Source: Hyphomicrobiales bacterium
GTDB lineage: Bacteria > Pseudomonadota > Alphaproteobacteria > Rhizobiales > Rhizobiaceae
Direction: 5' to 3'
Assembly (NCBI GenBank): GCA_021775455.1
Contig: JAJFHU010000028.1
Span: 1 to 64,000, forward strand
DNA: 64,000 bases
Under the pieces are notes generated by a model. That model worked only from the letters and a program-made list of their open reading frames with translations, ran no database searches and was not told the origin of the DNA. Every line of letters begins with the position of its first letter. Position 1 is the stretch's first letter. Below, in pieces: positions 36,144 to 45,991 of this stretch. Both the position numbers and the translations under genes were made by a program.

Positions 36144-38054
36144 ATGAAGGCAGATCAACCGCCTTTGCTGGAAGTCAAAGACCTTAATATTTCTTTTGAC
36201 GTTCAAGGCGGACGTGTGGAAGCTGTAAAGGGTGCCAATTTCTCGGTAAAGCCGGGGAAGGTGCTTGCGCTCGTCGGTGAGTCAGGCTCTGGCAAATCAG
36301 TAATTGCTCAGTCGATCCTTAGAATTCTGCCGCGAAATGGCAACATCGATTCTGGATCGATACTGTTTAACGATCCTGGCAAGGCTGGTGAAACAGTGGA
36401 TATTGCCAAACTCAAAGCTAACGATCCTCTTCTGTACGATCTGCGTGGCGGTCGAATCTCAATGGTCTTTCAGGAGCCGATGACCGCCCTTTCACCACTC
36501 CACACGATCGGCAATCAAGTGGAGGAGGCATTAACTCTGCACCACAATAAAACACGTAAAGAAGCGATTGCAGACACTGAGGAAATTTTGCAGCTTGTTG
36601 GGTTTCCCGATCCTGGTCGTGGTTATGAAATGTATTCGTTTGAATTGTCCGGTGGTTTGCGCCAACGCGCAGTCATCGCAATGGCGCTAATCTGCAATCC
36701 GGCCATGGTGATTGCGGATGAACCGACGACTGCCTTGGACGTTACCGTTCAGGCGCAAATCCTTGGTTTGATGAAAAGCCTTCAGGAAAAATTCAACACA
36801 GCCATATTGTTGATCACCCATGACTTGGGTGTAGTTGCAAATATGGCTGATGAGGTTGTCGTCATTTATCACGGCAAGATAATGGAAGCTGGAACTGTTG
36901 AAGACATTTACAACAATCCGCAGCACCCCTACCTAAAAGCTTTAATGAATGCTGTTCCACACTTTGAGATGAAGCCAGGAGAGCGATTGGTCTCACTTCG
37001 CGAAATAGGCAAGGACAATAAAGTAATACAGAATTTGGCGCATCGATTTAAGGCTTCTACTGCAGGTAAGAAAATTACTGGCCCACATTTGAAGGTGGAT
37101 AATCTTAGAAAAGAATTCACAATTCGAAAAGGTAGCTGGTTTGGATCCGGTGAGGACAGCGCCATTGTCGCAGTAGACGATGTGAGTTTTGATATCAAAA
37201 AAGGTGAGTGCCTTGGCCTTGTCGGGGAAAGTGGTTCAGGCAAGACCACTGTGTCAAAACTCATCATGCGCGCAATTTCTGCTACCAATGGTTCGGTTAC
37301 CATAAATGACGGTAGCGGAATGACTGATGTTCTTGCCCTATCCGGGGACGAACTCATGAATTTTCGGCGCCGGGTTCAAATGATTTTCCAGGATCCATAT
37401 AGTTCGCTGAATCCGCGGATGACGGTGCAAAACATTCTACGCGAACCATTCGTCATCCATGAAATTGGAGATCCCGATCAACAACAAGATGATGTGGTTG
37501 ATCTAATGCGCTTGGTCGGCCTGGACCCTAGATTTCTCAATCGTTATCCGCATTCATTTTCCGGAGGTCAGCGCCAGCGGATCGGTATAGCCCGGGCACT
37601 TGCGCTCCATCCTGAAATCCTGATTTGTGATGAACCGGTCTCTGCGCTTGATGTGTCGGTACAGGCTCAGGTCCTGAACCTGTTAAATGATTTGCGGACA
37701 GAGCTGAACCTGACCAGCATGTTCATTTCCCACAATCTGGCTGTTGTAAACTATGTGGCGGAACGGATTGCGGTTATGTGTCAGGGTAAATTGGTCGAGT
37801 TGGCTCCGCGTGAACAATTGTTCGAAAAACCGCATCATCCTTACACCAAGGCTTTACTTTCTTCAGTGCCTTACCCTGATCTGGATCGACTGCTGGACTT
37901 TGAGAACATCGCAACCGCGTCCGCCGATAGCATTGGCGAATGGGGAGGTGCATTCCTGCCGTCGAATAACGGCAATTTGGTAAGATTGGAAGTTGAAAAA
38001 GGCCATTTTGTATTGGCCAATGAGAACAGTGATATGAGGGAGTTGAGAGCTTGA
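36144..38054 (+). CDS. Peptide-type ABC importer ATPase, fused OppD-OppF
   Basis: A 636-residue protein with two complete ABC domains. Domain 1 (about 10-280): Walker A GESGSGKS, signature LSGGLRQR, Walker B VIADEPTTALD. Domain 2 (about 315-600): Walker A GESGSGKT, signature FSGGQRQR, Walker B LICDEPVSALD. Each is followed by the oligopeptide/dipeptide C-terminal region (HPYLKALMNAVP, HPYTKALLSSVP). It powers the permeases encoded downstream. ATG 36144 has GGGAGGGG upstream; an in-frame TTG lies at 36087. The end overlaps the binding-protein gene by four bases. Confidence 0.92.
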   Translation: MKADQPPLLEVKDLNISFDVQGGRVEAVKGANFSVKPGKVLALVGESGSGKSVIAQSILRILPRNGNIDSGSILFNDPGKAGETVDIAKLKANDPLLYDLRGGRISMVFQEPMTALSPLHTIGNQVEEALTLHHNKTRKEAIADTEEILQLVGFPDPGRGYEMYSFELSGGLRQRAVIAMALICNPAMVIADEPTTALDVTVQAQILGLMKSLQEKFNTAILLITHDLGVVANMADEVVVIYHGKIMEAGTVEDIYNNPQHPYLKALMNAVPHFEMKPGERLVSLREIGKDNKVIQNLAHRFKASTAGKKITGPHLKVDNLRKEFTIRKGSWFGSGEDSAIVAVDDVSFDIKKGECLGLVGESGSGKTTVSKLIMRAISATNGSVTINDGSGMTDVLALSGDELMNFRRRVQMIFQDPYSSLNPRMTVQNILREPFVIHEIGDPDQQQDDVVDLMRLVGLDPRFLNRYPHSFSGGQRQRIGIARALALHPEILICDEPVSALDVSVQAQVLNLLNDLRTELNLTSMFISHNLAVVNYVAERIAVMCQGKLVELAPREQLFEKPHHPYTKALLSSVPYPDLDRLLDFENIATASADSIGEWGGAFLPSNNGNLVRLEVEKGHFVLANENSDMRELRA

Positions 38055-39958
38055 GTATACAATTACGCAGCATTGTATCGATATTGGGAATGATAACATT
38101 TCTGGTTGCAGGATTTACAATTTCTTCGCAGGCAGAAGAAATTCCATACTTCAAGTCCGAAGTGGAAGGTGGGGAACTGCCGTCAGTTGCAGAACGGCTA
38201 CCAGAAGAACCATATATCGTCGATTTTGACTCGGAAGAAAAAGAGCCGGGAAAATACGGTGGAGACATCCGCCTGTTAATGGCCAAAGCCAAGGATATCG
38301 GGCAAATCACGGTATACACTTACGCCCGGATTATTGGTTTCGGCCCTGACTTCGAATTGAAACCTGACCTGGCGAATTCAGTGGAAGTATCTGAGGGGAG
38401 GGAATTCACATTCACCCTGCGAAAGGGCCACAAATGGTCAGACGGACATCCGTTTACTTCTGAAGATTTTCGATACTTTTGGGAAGACATGGTCAATCAC
38501 GAAGATCTTGGACGCCGGGGCATTCCAACTGACATGCTTGTTTATGGTGAGGGGCCAACATTCGAAGTAATCGATGAACAGACTTTCAAATACACCTGGA
38601 AAAGTCCTAATCCGGCGTTTCTCCCCGCACTTGCCGGACCCTCGCCTCTCTATATTTATCGGCCTGCCCATTATATGAAGCAGTTCCATGCTTCATATGC
38701 TGACAAGGAGGAGCTTGACAGGATCGTCGAAGAAGCAGGTGCGCAAGACTGGATGGCTCTGCATACAAGAAACCAGAGACAACGTCGCCCCGAGAATCCT
38801 GATCTTCCATCCCTGCAGGCATGGATAAACACAACATCACCACCCAGCACCCGCTACATTTTTGTACGAAACCCCTATTACCACCGGGCAGATCCACAAG
38901 GTCGCCAGTTACCCTACATTGATCGTTTGATCATGAGCGTAGCTTCCAAGGATGTTATCCCGGCAAAAACCGGCTCAGGTGAAAGCGATTTGCAGGCAAG
39001 GTACTTAAGATTTGACAACTACCCATTCTTGAAAGAGGGGGAAGAACGAAATGGGTACCACGCCTATCTTTGGTCCGTGGGCAAGGGATCGCAAATTGCA
39101 CTCTTTCCAAACCTGAACACCAACGATCCGGTGCTGCGGGGTTTGATGCGCGATGTCAGGTTCCGGCGCGGATTATCGGTTGCGATTGACCGCGAAGAGA
39201 TCAATCAGGTGATTTATTTTGGTTTGGGCACCCCAAGTGCAAATACCATGATGCCGCAGAGCCCGCTCTATCGCGACGAGTATGCTGATGCCTGGACTGA
39301 ATACGATCTTGATCTCGCCAATGAACTATTGGATGAGGCTGGATTGGGCGCACGAGATGAAGATGGAATTCGCCTGTTACCGAATGGTGAAAGGGCTGAA
39401 ATTACTATCGAAAGCGCTGGTGAAAGCACTGAGGAAACCGATGTTCTCGAGTTGATTTCAGATCATCTGGAACGCGCGGGCCTAAAGGTTTTTGTGCGTT
39501 CATCTCAAAGGGATATTTTCCGCAGGCGCGCATATTCTGGTGAAACCGTCATGTCGGTGTTCACCGGCATGGACAATTCCATTGCAACAGCGAATATGAG
39601 TCCCCAGGAATTGGCCCCAACAGGGCAGCCTCAATTGCAGTGGCCAATGTGGGGGCAATACTTTGAAACCAACGGCAAGGCGGGTGAACCGGCAGATATG
39701 GAAAAAGCCAGGGAACAACTCGACCTTTACAATAGTTGGTTGTCAGCTAACTCACGTGAAGAACGTGAAGAGGTTTGGCACGCGATGTTGAAGAATTATA
39801 CAAGCCAGGTATTTACAATTGGAACTGTGAACAACACGCGCCAACCGGTAGTGGTTTCAAAGAAGTTGAGAAATATTCCCGAAGAAGGCATTTATACTTG
39901 GGAACCAACTGCCTATTTTGGCATCTACCGACCGGACACATTCTGGTTTGACGAGTAA
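38051..39958 (+). CDS. ABC importer periplasmic binding protein (SBP family 5)
   Basis: A 635-residue exported protein with a signal peptide (cleaved near SQA-EE at 28). Family-5 features: KPDLANSVEVSEGREFTFTLRKGHKWSDGHPFTSEDF at about 100-140 and VRFRRGLSVAIDREEIN-like segment in the middle. Family-5 proteins bind oligopeptides, but some take up nickel, sugars or opines, so the ligand is open. The start is TTG 38051 overlapping the ATPase stop; an ATG at 38090 would give a shorter signal. Confidence 0.88.
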   Translation: MSIQLRSIVSILGMITFLVAGFTISSQAEEIPYFKSEVEGGELPSVAERLPEEPYIVDFDSEEKEPGKYGGDIRLLMAKAKDIGQITVYTYARIIGFGPDFELKPDLANSVEVSEGREFTFTLRKGHKWSDGHPFTSEDFRYFWEDMVNHEDLGRRGIPTDMLVYGEGPTFEVIDEQTFKYTWKSPNPAFLPALAGPSPLYIYRPAHYMKQFHASYADKEELDRIVEEAGAQDWMALHTRNQRQRRPENPDLPSLQAWINTTSPPSTRYIFVRNPYYHRADPQGRQLPYIDRLIMSVASKDVIPAKTGSGESDLQARYLRFDNYPFLKEGEERNGYHAYLWSVGKGSQIALFPNLNTNDPVLRGLMRDVRFRRGLSVAIDREEINQVIYFGLGTPSANTMMPQSPLYRDEYADAWTEYDLDLANELLDEAGLGARDEDGIRLLPNGERAEITIESAGESTEETDVLELISDHLERAGLKVFVRSSQRDIFRRRAYSGETVMSVFTGMDNSIATANMSPQELAPTGQPQLQWPMWGQYFETNGKAGEPADMEKAREQLDLYNSWLSANSREEREEVWHAMLKNYTSQVFTIGTVNNTRQPVVVSKKLRNIPEEGIYTWEPTAYFGIYRPDTFWFDE

Positions 39959-39995
39959 GAGATTGAACTAGAAGAAACGCAACCGGGACCGGGAT

Positions 39996-40994
39996 ATGTT
40001 GTCATATTTGATAAAGCGGGCATTCTATATGGTGCCGACTTTGGTGCTCACCAGCATCCTTGTCTTCATATTGATTGAATTGCCGCCAGGTGATTATCTC
40101 GAAAGCTATGTAGCTGAATTGCTGTCTGCAGGAGAAACTGTGGATCCAAAAGAGATTATCTATCTCAGGGAAGAATATGGCTTCGATTTACCGGTTTGGG
40201 AGCGATATTTCAAATGGGCAAGCGGTCTGTTGGTGGGAGATTTCGGGTATTCTTTTGAATATCAGTTGCCCGTGAATGACGTAATTGGTGATCGTCTGTT
40301 GTTCACCATTATTGTCACGTTCTTTACGATTATTTTTACCTGGATAATCGCATTTCCAATTGGAATTTATTCAGCAACCCATCAGTACAGCTGGGGTGAT
40401 TATGGACTGACATTCTTCGGTTTGTTGGGACTGGCGACGCCAAATTTTCTGCTGGCTCTGATCATGATGTATCTGGCAAACCGTTGGTTCGGCACGAGCA
40501 TTGGCGGTCTCGTTGATCCTGAATTTGTGGATCAACCGTTTGGCTGGGCCAAGTTCGTATCTGTTCTGGAACACTTGTGGATTCCGGTTATCGTAATTGG
40601 AACCTCGGGTACGGCGGCGATGGTCAGGCGCGTTCGAGCGAACCTGCTGGATGAATTGCGAAAGCCCTACGTTACGACAGCCCGCGCAAAAGGAGTTCCA
40701 GAATTTCGCGGTCTGATGAAATATCCATTTCGCATGTCTCTTAATTTTTTCATTGCAGACATTGGTGGAATGTTGCCTCAGATCATTTCCGGTGCAGAAA
40801 TTGTAGCCATTGTCATGTCACTTGAAACGACCGGGCCGCTGTTGATTCAGGCATTGCAAAGTCAGGACATGTATCTGGCTGGATCCTTCTTGATGATGTT
40901 GAGTTTTTTGACTGTAATTGGCGTGCTTATTTCTGATATTGCATTGGCAATTCTTGATCCGCGAATTCGCTTGCAGGGAGGCGTAAGTCGATGA
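39996..40994 (+). CDS. ABC importer permease, DppB/OppB type
   Basis: A 332-residue permease with six helices. The N-terminal TIKRAF-like start, the ELPPGDYLE periplasmic segment and the EAA coupling loop (YVTTARAKGVPEFRGLMKYPFR, about 222-243) are as in DppB/OppB. It forms the channel with the next gene product, with which it overlaps by four bases. The EAA loop shows the conserved A-x-x-K-G core. Confidence 0.92.
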   Translation: MLSYLIKRAFYMVPTLVLTSILVFILIELPPGDYLESYVAELLSAGETVDPKEIIYLREEYGFDLPVWERYFKWASGLLVGDFGYSFEYQLPVNDVIGDRLLFTIIVTFFTIIFTWIIAFPIGIYSATHQYSWGDYGLTFFGLLGLATPNFLLALIMMYLANRWFGTSIGGLVDPEFVDQPFGWAKFVSVLEHLWIPVIVIGTSGTAAMVRRVRANLLDELRKPYVTTARAKGVPEFRGLMKYPFRMSLNFFIADIGGMLPQIISGAEIVAIVMSLETTGPLLIQALQSQDMYLAGSFLMMLSFLTVIGVLISDIALAILDPRIRLQGGVSR

Positions 40995-42157
40995 CCAAGC
41001 GAGCGCAATCAGATATGAAGCATTATGTTTGCGACGAACCATTCGATGCGCAGTCAATTGAAAAATTGACACCTGAACAAGAAGCAGTGTTTCTTGCTTC
41101 GCAAAAGAAGTTGATGTGGTGGAAATTCAAACGCCACAAATTGGCGGTTATATGCGGTGCATTTTTGGCACTAATGTATCTGACCACCATATTCTCTGAG
41201 ATTCTTGCACCCTACGCCTTGGAAACCAGGAATTCGAAATACATTTACGCACCACCTCAGGCTCTACACTTGTTCCATAATGGCGAATTCGTGGGCCCGT
41301 TTGTCTATGACTACAAATCCGAGCTTGATCTCAACACGCTAAAGCGAATTTACAAACCCAATACAGACAAGGCTTTGAAAATCCGTTTTTTTTGCCGCGG
41401 CGATAATTATGAATTCTGGGGCTTTATTAAATCCGATTTTCATCTCTTTTGTCCGCAGAAGAAAAAACCATTGTTCTTGCTCGGTGCTGATCGATTGGGC
41501 AGGGATGTTTTATCGCGAATGTTTTACGGAGCGCGGATATCTTTGACAATCGGCCTGATTGGCATTTCGATTAGTTTTACTTTGGGAATTATCATCGGTG
41601 GACTTGCTGGATATTACGGTGGCTGGATAGATCTGGTGGTTCAGCGGATTATCGAGGTAATACAGTCCCTCCCTACTATCCCATTGTGGTTGGCACTTGC
41701 TTCGATAATGCCGGTAACCTGGAGTCCGATATTGGTCTATTTCGGGATAACAATCATATTGGGCTTGATTGACTGGACTGGGCTTGCACGGGCAGTGCGT
41801 TCAAAATTACTTGCGTTGCGGGAAGAAGATTATGTATTGGCTGCTCGACTGATGGGCGCCAGTCCGGGCCGCATAATCGGTTTGCATCTGGTACCCGGTT
41901 TCATGAGCCATTTGATCGCGTCGGCAACAATTACAATTCCCACAATGATATTGGGTGAAACTGCTCTGTCGTTCCTTGGATTGGGATTGCGCCCGCCAAT
42001 TGTCAGTTGGGGAGTTCTGTTGAATGAGGCGCAAAATATCAATGTTGTAGCACTTTATCCTTGGCTGATTTTGCCGGTTGTACCGGTCATTCTTGTAATT
42101 CTTGCGTTTAACTTCTTCGGTGACGGATTGCGTGATGCTGCCGATCCATATGGCTGA
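40991..42157 (+). CDS. ABC importer permease, DppC/OppC type
   Basis: A 388-residue permease. A cytoplasmic N-terminal part (about 1-50, with KKLMWWKFKRHKLA before helix 1) is followed by a long periplasmic insertion of about 100 residues (about 75-160, containing FFCRGDNYEFWG) before LLGADRLGRDVLSRM. The EAA loop is YVLAARLMGASPGRIIGLHL. The insertion is larger than in dipeptide DppC but is met in a subgroup of oligopeptide importers. Last gene of the operon, convergent with a glycosyltransferase gene only seven bases away. Confidence 0.9.
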   Translation: MTKRAQSDMKHYVCDEPFDAQSIEKLTPEQEAVFLASQKKLMWWKFKRHKLAVICGAFLALMYLTTIFSEILAPYALETRNSKYIYAPPQALHLFHNGEFVGPFVYDYKSELDLNTLKRIYKPNTDKALKIRFFCRGDNYEFWGFIKSDFHLFCPQKKKPLFLLGADRLGRDVLSRMFYGARISLTIGLIGISISFTLGIIIGGLAGYYGGWIDLVVQRIIEVIQSLPTIPLWLALASIMPVTWSPILVYFGITIILGLIDWTGLARAVRSKLLALREEDYVLAARLMGASPGRIIGLHLVPGFMSHLIASATITIPTMILGETALSFLGLGLRPPIVSWGVLLNEAQNINVVALYPWLILPVVPVILVILAFNFFGDGLRDAADPYG

Positions 42158-42164
42158 TTTGTTT

Positions 42165-43289
42165 TCAAAGATCGCTAATGCACTCGTCCAGCCGTTTTGC
42201 AGCCGCTTCCAGGCTGTGTTCCAGCCTTACTTTTTCACACGCTGCGCTTCCCATCTTTCTTTGAAGTTTAGCGTCGTTCAGCAATTTCTTTATGTTGCTT
42301 GCAAAATGCGGCAGGTCATCTTCATTCGACAGTAACCCGGTTTCACCGTGACTAACCACCAACGGAACACCCATGCTCGCTTGTGCAACAACAGGCAATT
42401 TCTGCAATTGCGCCTCCAGATACACCATCCCAATTGGTTCCTTCCAGCCTGGCCATACGAATATATCTCCAGCTCTCAACCAGGAAGCCACTTCATCGGT
42501 ATGCAGCTGTCCACACCAATGAATTCGTTGATCGGGAATTTCACTAAATGCAGATTTAATAGCCTCCTTTTCCGGTCCTCCGCCCACGACGATCAAATTC
42601 CAGTCTTGATTTTTTATCGCGGTCAGTGCTTCAGCGAGCATATAAAAATTTTTGTCTTTCTTGCCCTTTCTCATCATGCCAACTGTGACCAGTCTGGGCG
42701 TACCGTTTTTCCAATGGGATGGGACGTGCGCGGCTTCAACTGGCTTGTTTTCATTGGTGTCTATGAAAGCGGGTATGTCATATAGCGTATTTTCATGCCC
42801 CAACAGTTCTGACAGATACATTCGGTCAGTCGGCTTAAAGCATAAATGGCGATCTGCCGTTCTAATACCGGCCTGTGCTTCCATGCGCCAGGGTTGCCAC
42901 TCATTGTTATTGCCCTGGTTGGTTCGGGCAGCCTCAATCGTCACATATGGAATAGCGAGTGCCTGACTCACGATGGGACCAATCCAATCAGGCGCCTTGC
43001 AATAGGGGTGGTAACTAACCCAAACTTGCGGCTGGGAAACTTTCGGCAAGGCGCGGAAAATGGCAATCAACCGGTGAGCTTCTTCAATTGCCCCCAACTT
43101 TCGCTGATCAAGATAAGTTGGATCACTGCGCTTTGAGTAACATTTATATCGCGATGCGAGCGTCAGTTCGTGCCCGGCATGTTGAAATGCGGTCATCAGA
43201 TTCTGTGCGATCAATCGATCTCCGGAGGGAATTGGATCATCCGGAGGCTTGATTGGTGCATAAAAGGCAATTTTCTTCTTTTTGGACAC
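42165..43289 (-). CDS. Glycosyltransferase, GT4 family
   Basis: A 374-residue GT-B fold enzyme. The N-terminal domain has APIKPPDDPIPSGDRLIAQNL, an acceptor-side glycine-poor loop typical of the group; the C-terminal domain shows LVTVGMMRKGKKDKN, VGGGPEKEAI and the nucleotide-sugar site GWKEPIGMVYLEAQLQKLPVVA with E at the EX7E position. It transfers a sugar to an unknown acceptor. It stands alone on the minus strand, divergent from three further sugar transferases. Confidence 0.85.
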   Translation of the reverse strand: MSKKKKIAFYAPIKPPDDPIPSGDRLIAQNLMTAFQHAGHELTLASRYKCYSKRSDPTYLDQRKLGAIEEAHRLIAIFRALPKVSQPQVWVSYHPYCKAPDWIGPIVSQALAIPYVTIEAARTNQGNNNEWQPWRMEAQAGIRTADRHLCFKPTDRMYLSELLGHENTLYDIPAFIDTNENKPVEAAHVPSHWKNGTPRLVTVGMMRKGKKDKNFYMLAEALTAIKNQDWNLIVVGGGPEKEAIKSAFSEIPDQRIHWCGQLHTDEVASWLRAGDIFVWPGWKEPIGMVYLEAQLQKLPVVAQASMGVPLVVSHGETGLLSNEDDLPHFASNIKKLLNDAKLQRKMGSAACEKVRLEHSLEAAAKRLDECISDL

Positions 43290-43479
43290 TATTGAACTAT
43301 ATGGATTGGAATTGTACGGTTTACCCGATTTATCAAATTAACAGCTATACAGCGGTAGCTTATGTACAGGCACTTTGAATGCAATTGAAACCCTTGTTTT
43401 GATGGTCAAATTGGCTAGTATTTAGCTCTTTCATCCAATTATTCCGCCAAGTGCGTAAAAATAGCAGGACAGACATTCA

Positions 43480-44721
43480 TTGGAAATCAAGCGCTTAGAG
43501 CACGTCAGAATACTGATGTACAGCCACGATACCTTTGGTCTTGGCCATCTTCGGCGTTGCCGAACGATAGCACATGCTATTGTAGAACGCTTCAAAGGGG
43601 TAAATGTGCTTATCGTGTCGGGATCGCAGATCGCCGGTGCATTTGATTTTCGGGCGCGAGTTGATTTCGTCAAGATTCCAAGCGTGATTAAACTTTACAA
43701 CGGAGAATATGATTCAATTGGCGAATACATTGATCTGGATGATATTCTGGAAATGCGCAAGTTGATCATCCAGCGCACCGCAGAAGCATTTCAACCGGAC
43801 CTTTTCATCGTCGACAAAGAACCTCTCGGTCTGCGGGGCGAATTGATACCGACGTTGGAGATGATGCGCAAGCAAGACACAAAGACGATACTTGGTCTTC
43901 GTGATGTAATGGATGCTCCGCACCTTCTGGAAAAGGAGTGGTCCAAAAACAATATCACAGACAAAATTCAAAAATACTTTGATCGTGTTTGGGTGTTTGG
44001 ACCCAGTCACTTCTGGAATCCTCTCGAGGGTCTCAAGCTTCCAGATGGGTTGGAGGACAAGATTTGTTATACGGGTTTTTTGGATCGTGGCGTTCAATTG
44101 AGTCAAGCGACCGATTCTCATTTTCTTCCAGATGATTATGTTTTGGTTACCGCCGGGGGCGGCGGCGATGGTAGTGTGCTCATGGAGCAGGTGCTGGCAG
44201 CGCGTGAGTTCGACTCCAGAATGGATATCCCGATTGTTATGGTTTTGGGACCATTTATGAAGTCGGAAAGTCGAGAGCGAATTCGCCTCCGGGCTTCAAG
44301 TCTTGCCAATGTGACGGTAATTGATTTTGAAAATCGTATGGAAGTGTTAATGCAAAAAGCGGTCGCCGTTGTGGGTATGTGTGGATATAACACATTTTGC
44401 GAAGCGCTTTCATTCGACCGCAAGGCTTTGTATGTACCCCGTATGCACCCAAGACAGGAGCAGTACATTCGGGCAAGTCGTGGTCGCGAACTTGGCCTTT
44501 GTGAGATGCTGACACCGGATGAGGCCTCGATACCACGCACATTGGCTGATGCATTGATGCAGCTTCAAAAAATTTCGAAACCATCAAAAAACCTGGACGC
44601 ATCTGACTTGCATGGTTTGGATGGTGTTTGCCGAGAAGTAGAGTGGTTGGTAGGTGACGAAAAACCAAACTCGCCAACCAAGAAGCCGAAAAGTCGTCAA
44701 GAAGTGATGATCTTTGACTGA
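43480..44721 (+). CDS. Predicted glycosyltransferase, COG4671/MurG-like (first copy)
   Basis: A 413-residue GT-B type protein. The N-terminal domain begins VRILMYSHDTFGLGHLRRC (about 9-27), where GxGH is the acceptor loop; the C-terminal domain has VLVTAGGGGDG (about 220-230) and MCGYNTFCEALSFDRKALYVPR (about 300-322), a MurG-like donor site. The group is annotated only as predicted glycosyltransferase. The start is TTG 43480 behind AGGAC; the first ATG (43516) would cut into the first strand. The next gene overlaps by eight bases. Confidence 0.78.
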   Translation: MEIKRLEHVRILMYSHDTFGLGHLRRCRTIAHAIVERFKGVNVLIVSGSQIAGAFDFRARVDFVKIPSVIKLYNGEYDSIGEYIDLDDILEMRKLIIQRTAEAFQPDLFIVDKEPLGLRGELIPTLEMMRKQDTKTILGLRDVMDAPHLLEKEWSKNNITDKIQKYFDRVWVFGPSHFWNPLEGLKLPDGLEDKICYTGFLDRGVQLSQATDSHFLPDDYVLVTAGGGGDGSVLMEQVLAAREFDSRMDIPIVMVLGPFMKSESRERIRLRASSLANVTVIDFENRMEVLMQKAVAVVGMCGYNTFCEALSFDRKALYVPRMHPRQEQYIRASRGRELGLCEMLTPDEASIPRTLADALMQLQKISKPSKNLDASDLHGLDGVCREVEWLVGDEKPNSPTKKPKSRQEVMIFD

Positions 44722-45991
44722 TCCAAACGCGCTTAGGAAAAGCAAACGGTTGGTAGTTATCTTGAAGGGCTACCCTCGCCTGTCGGAAACCTTCATAGCC
44801 CAGGAAATTCTGGAACTGGAACGTGCAGGGTTTTCAATCGACATAGTTTCCCTGAGACACCCCACAGACACACATAAACATCCGGTTCATGGCGAAATAA
44901 TCGCCCCGGTAAGTTATTTACCAGAGTATCTTCATCTTGAGCCCATTCGGGTACTCCAGGGGCTAGCCACAAGCCTGATTCAACAGGGTTTTTGGAAAGC
45001 ATTTGCCATCTTTTGTCAGGATTTCTTCCGGGATTTTACTTTGAACAGGGTTCGCCGGTTTGGCCAGGCTCTGGTTCTTTCCCGGGAATTTAGAGACAAG
45101 GCTGATTTGTTTTACGTACATTTCCTTCATACACCGGCATCGGTGGCGAGGTATTCTTCACTAATCCTGGGGATTCCGTTTGCGGTTTCCGCACACGCCA
45201 AAGACATTTGGACGATCCCGAATTGGGAAATTCATGAAAAATTGCAGGACGCCGAATGGTGCGTAACCTGCACCGCAAGCGGTCATAAACAGCTTCAATC
45301 GCTATCAACCGAAGCCGGCAAAGTGAATCTTGTCTATCATGGAATTGATCTGGAGAGATTTCCGAAGCCCGGGCCTTCTAAATCTCGATACTCAAAAGAT
45401 GCAAGCAATCCGAAACATCCAGTAAAGCTGCTTACTGTCGGACGTGCCGTGCACAAAAAGGGCATCGATACCTTGATCAAAGCTCTGTCTCTTTTGCCAT
45501 CGAATTTGCACTGGCAATGGGTCCATATAGGCGGCGGTCCCTTAAAGCAGAGACTTGAAGCCCTAGCCGAGCAATTGGGTATCAATGATCGTTGTCAATT
45601 TCTTGGCTCGCAGCCGCAAGAATTTGTTCTGGAGGCATATCGGGATAGTGACTTGTTTGTTCTGCCATGCCGAATTGACAAAAGCGGCGATCGGGATGGA
45701 TTGCCAAATGTGATCGTGGAAGCCCAGAGCCAGGGCTTGCCTGTTGTAGCTTCCAGCATATCCGCAATCCCCGAGTTGCTTGAAGACGGGGTAAACGGAC
45801 TATTGGTAAATCCGGACGATCCGACGGAACTGGCAAAAAAAATTGAACATCTGGTGACAGAGCCAGCAAGGCGTCGCAAAATGGGGTTGGTTGGCGAGGA
45901 AAAAGTCAGGAAACATTTCGGACATTTGAGAACAATTGGGAATATCGTTTCTTTCATTGAGGGTTCATTGGGGCTGGCGAAAAAGCAATGA
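44714..45991 (+). CDS. Glycosyltransferase, GT4 family, WcaL-like
   Basis: A 425-residue GT-B enzyme similar in layout to the colanic acid transferase WcaL: KGYPRLSETFIAQEILELE (about 17-35), FAVSAHAKDIWT, VYHGIDLERF, LTVGRAVHKKGIDTLI, HIGGGPLKQRLEALA and the donor site DGLPNVIVEAQSQGLPVVA with conserved glutamates. It starts at TTG 44714 inside the end of the previous gene and overlaps the next one by four bases, so the three genes form one operon. Confidence 0.85.
   Translation: MTDPNALRKSKRLVVILKGYPRLSETFIAQEILELERAGFSIDIVSLRHPTDTHKHPVHGEIIAPVSYLPEYLHLEPIRVLQGLATSLIQQGFWKAFAIFCQDFFRDFTLNRVRRFGQALVLSREFRDKADLFYVHFLHTPASVARYSSLILGIPFAVSAHAKDIWTIPNWEIHEKLQDAEWCVTCTASGHKQLQSLSTEAGKVNLVYHGIDLERFPKPGPSKSRYSKDASNPKHPVKLLTVGRAVHKKGIDTLIKALSLLPSNLHWQWVHIGGGPLKQRLEALAEQLGINDRCQFLGSQPQEFVLEAYRDSDLFVLPCRIDKSGDRDGLPNVIVEAQSQGLPVVASSISAIPELLEDGVNGLLVNPDDPTELAKKIEHLVTEPARRRKMGLVGEEKVRKHFGHLRTIGNIVSFIEGSLGLAKKQ

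Noticed and set aside
43380-43480. TTGTTT and TAGTAT with 16-base spacing as promoter of the glycosyltransferase operon
   Set aside because: Weak match, and similar pairs are frequent in AT-rich intergenic DNA.
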